Shown: positions 63,439-64,000 of the stretch, piece by piece
Numbering within the stretch: the first letter of the stretch is position 1
How the letters are laid out: every line of letters begins with the position of its first letter
Assembly: GCA_900660155.1 (NCBI GenBank)
Contig: CABFPE010000279.1
Coordinates: 253,624 to 317,623 of the forward strand
DNA length: 64,000 nt
Direction: 5' to 3'
Source of the DNA: Hofstenia miamia
Taxonomy: Eukaryota; Xenacoelomorpha; Acoela; Hofsteniidae
Notes under the pieces: generated by a model
Told to the model about the DNA's origin: nothing
The model's database searches: none
Seen by the model: the letters and a program-made list of their open reading frames with translations, nothing else
Translations under genes and position numbers: made by a program

Positions 63439-64000
63439 CACTATGTCGTCTCGTTAATTCTCTCCTAAAACTAATGATTCTTTGCGAAAATCCTTGAGTA
63501 TCTAGTAATATTAAATTTTATGAATTGCATGTCAAATTATAGGTATTTAAAACAAACCCAAAGTCACTTTGGCATGTTGAAAGGGAGATGTTCTTTCAAA
63601 CTAGTTATTGATATTTTTGAGCGAAACAATTACATAATTAGGTTTCACACGTAAGTTGGATAGCGTATAAAGGCTGGTGCAATAAAATATCGACGATATT
63701 ATTGCAAATATATTAATCAAAAATAAATAATTTTGACATCTTTTGTCGAAGAAAAATTATCGCGATCATAGCGTAATCGGAATACCATATTAAATATAAA
63801 GTAGATTATTGTAAAAGAGTTTGATAAACATCAGTAGTTAAGAGTCCCACTGTAGGAAAATGGTTATTTCCAGCTTAAATAAACTTATTAGACATATGCA
63901 ATATGTATCATATAGTTGGGGTAAAACAACAAGAATGACAGACTGAGTAACAGTATATAATTACTGTAATGTACCTAAGCAACGACAATAACAAATGCTT
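62580..64000. other. Intron at the window end, no exon seen
   Basis: No second-exon-type module segment (the DPKxxVDN/EFRV pattern) was found on the minus strand here. A less AT-rich patch lies at 62760-62930 without a recognisable feature. Confidence 0.5.
63414..63436. repeat. (TA)n microsatellite
   Basis: Short TA run in the upstream intron. Confidence 0.9.

Overview
The window is eukaryotic, very AT-rich, and carries the 3' part of one large intron-rich gene on the minus strand, with DNA transposons and LINEs in its introns and 3' flank. The animal-type secreted protein (VWC-like cysteine modules plus a C-terminal cystine knot), the mariner/Tc1, hAT and non-LTR elements and the many (TA)n tracts point to an invertebrate metazoan. 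An arthropod is my best guess, but nothing here fixes the species. No bacterial, plasmid or CRISPR features were seen.

The host gene runs from beyond the right half of the window (first visible exon 62411-62579) to a stop codon at 4098. I traced it exon by exon from splice signals and phase continuity, about 2,500 codons plus an assembly gap. It encodes a giant secreted mucin- or hemolectin-like protein. Its main unit is a module of about 165 residues, encoded by three exons (a, b, c) with phases 1-0, 0-0 and 0-1, so each module and each linker is symmetric phase 1-1. Modules fall into three types that recur in the order B-C-D, separated by Ser/Thr-rich linkers: C''-D''-linkers-B-C-D-linker array-B'-C'-D'-E-mucin exon-F. 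The linker between D and B' is a tandem array of 14 copies of a 265-bp unit (42.1-45.6 kb), each copy holding one 57-bp micro-exon for a 19-residue Ser/Thr-rich peptide. A second mucin-like stretch (21.9-23.4 kb) is a 120-bp in-exon repeat interrupted by 1,000 N. The C-terminus (4.1-11.7 kb) has Ser/Thr-rich exons, Cys-rich mucin-type exons, VWC-like exons and a CTCK domain.

Mobile DNA by region: a hAT-like element with a nested long-TIR element (0.34-2.55 kb); a hAT-like repeat (4.6-5.4 kb); a mariner with an intact transposase frame (6.08-7.39 kb); a hAT MITE (8.35-8.86 kb); a fold-back element (11.3-11.6 kb); hAT remnants (12.4-13.6, 18.5, 35.6-36.9 kb); a Tc1-like remnant (27.1-27.4 kb); a 1.9-kb TIR element of unassigned family (27.8-29.7 kb); a TTAA-flanked MITE (39.4 kb); a snapback repeat (48.3-49.5 kb) next to two LINE copies (49.5-54.2 kb); and two DDE transposons with near-perfect TIRs only 37 bp apart (58.0-60.7 kb). 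All three N runs (21993-22992, 34117-34250, 50651-51635) fall in repeats.
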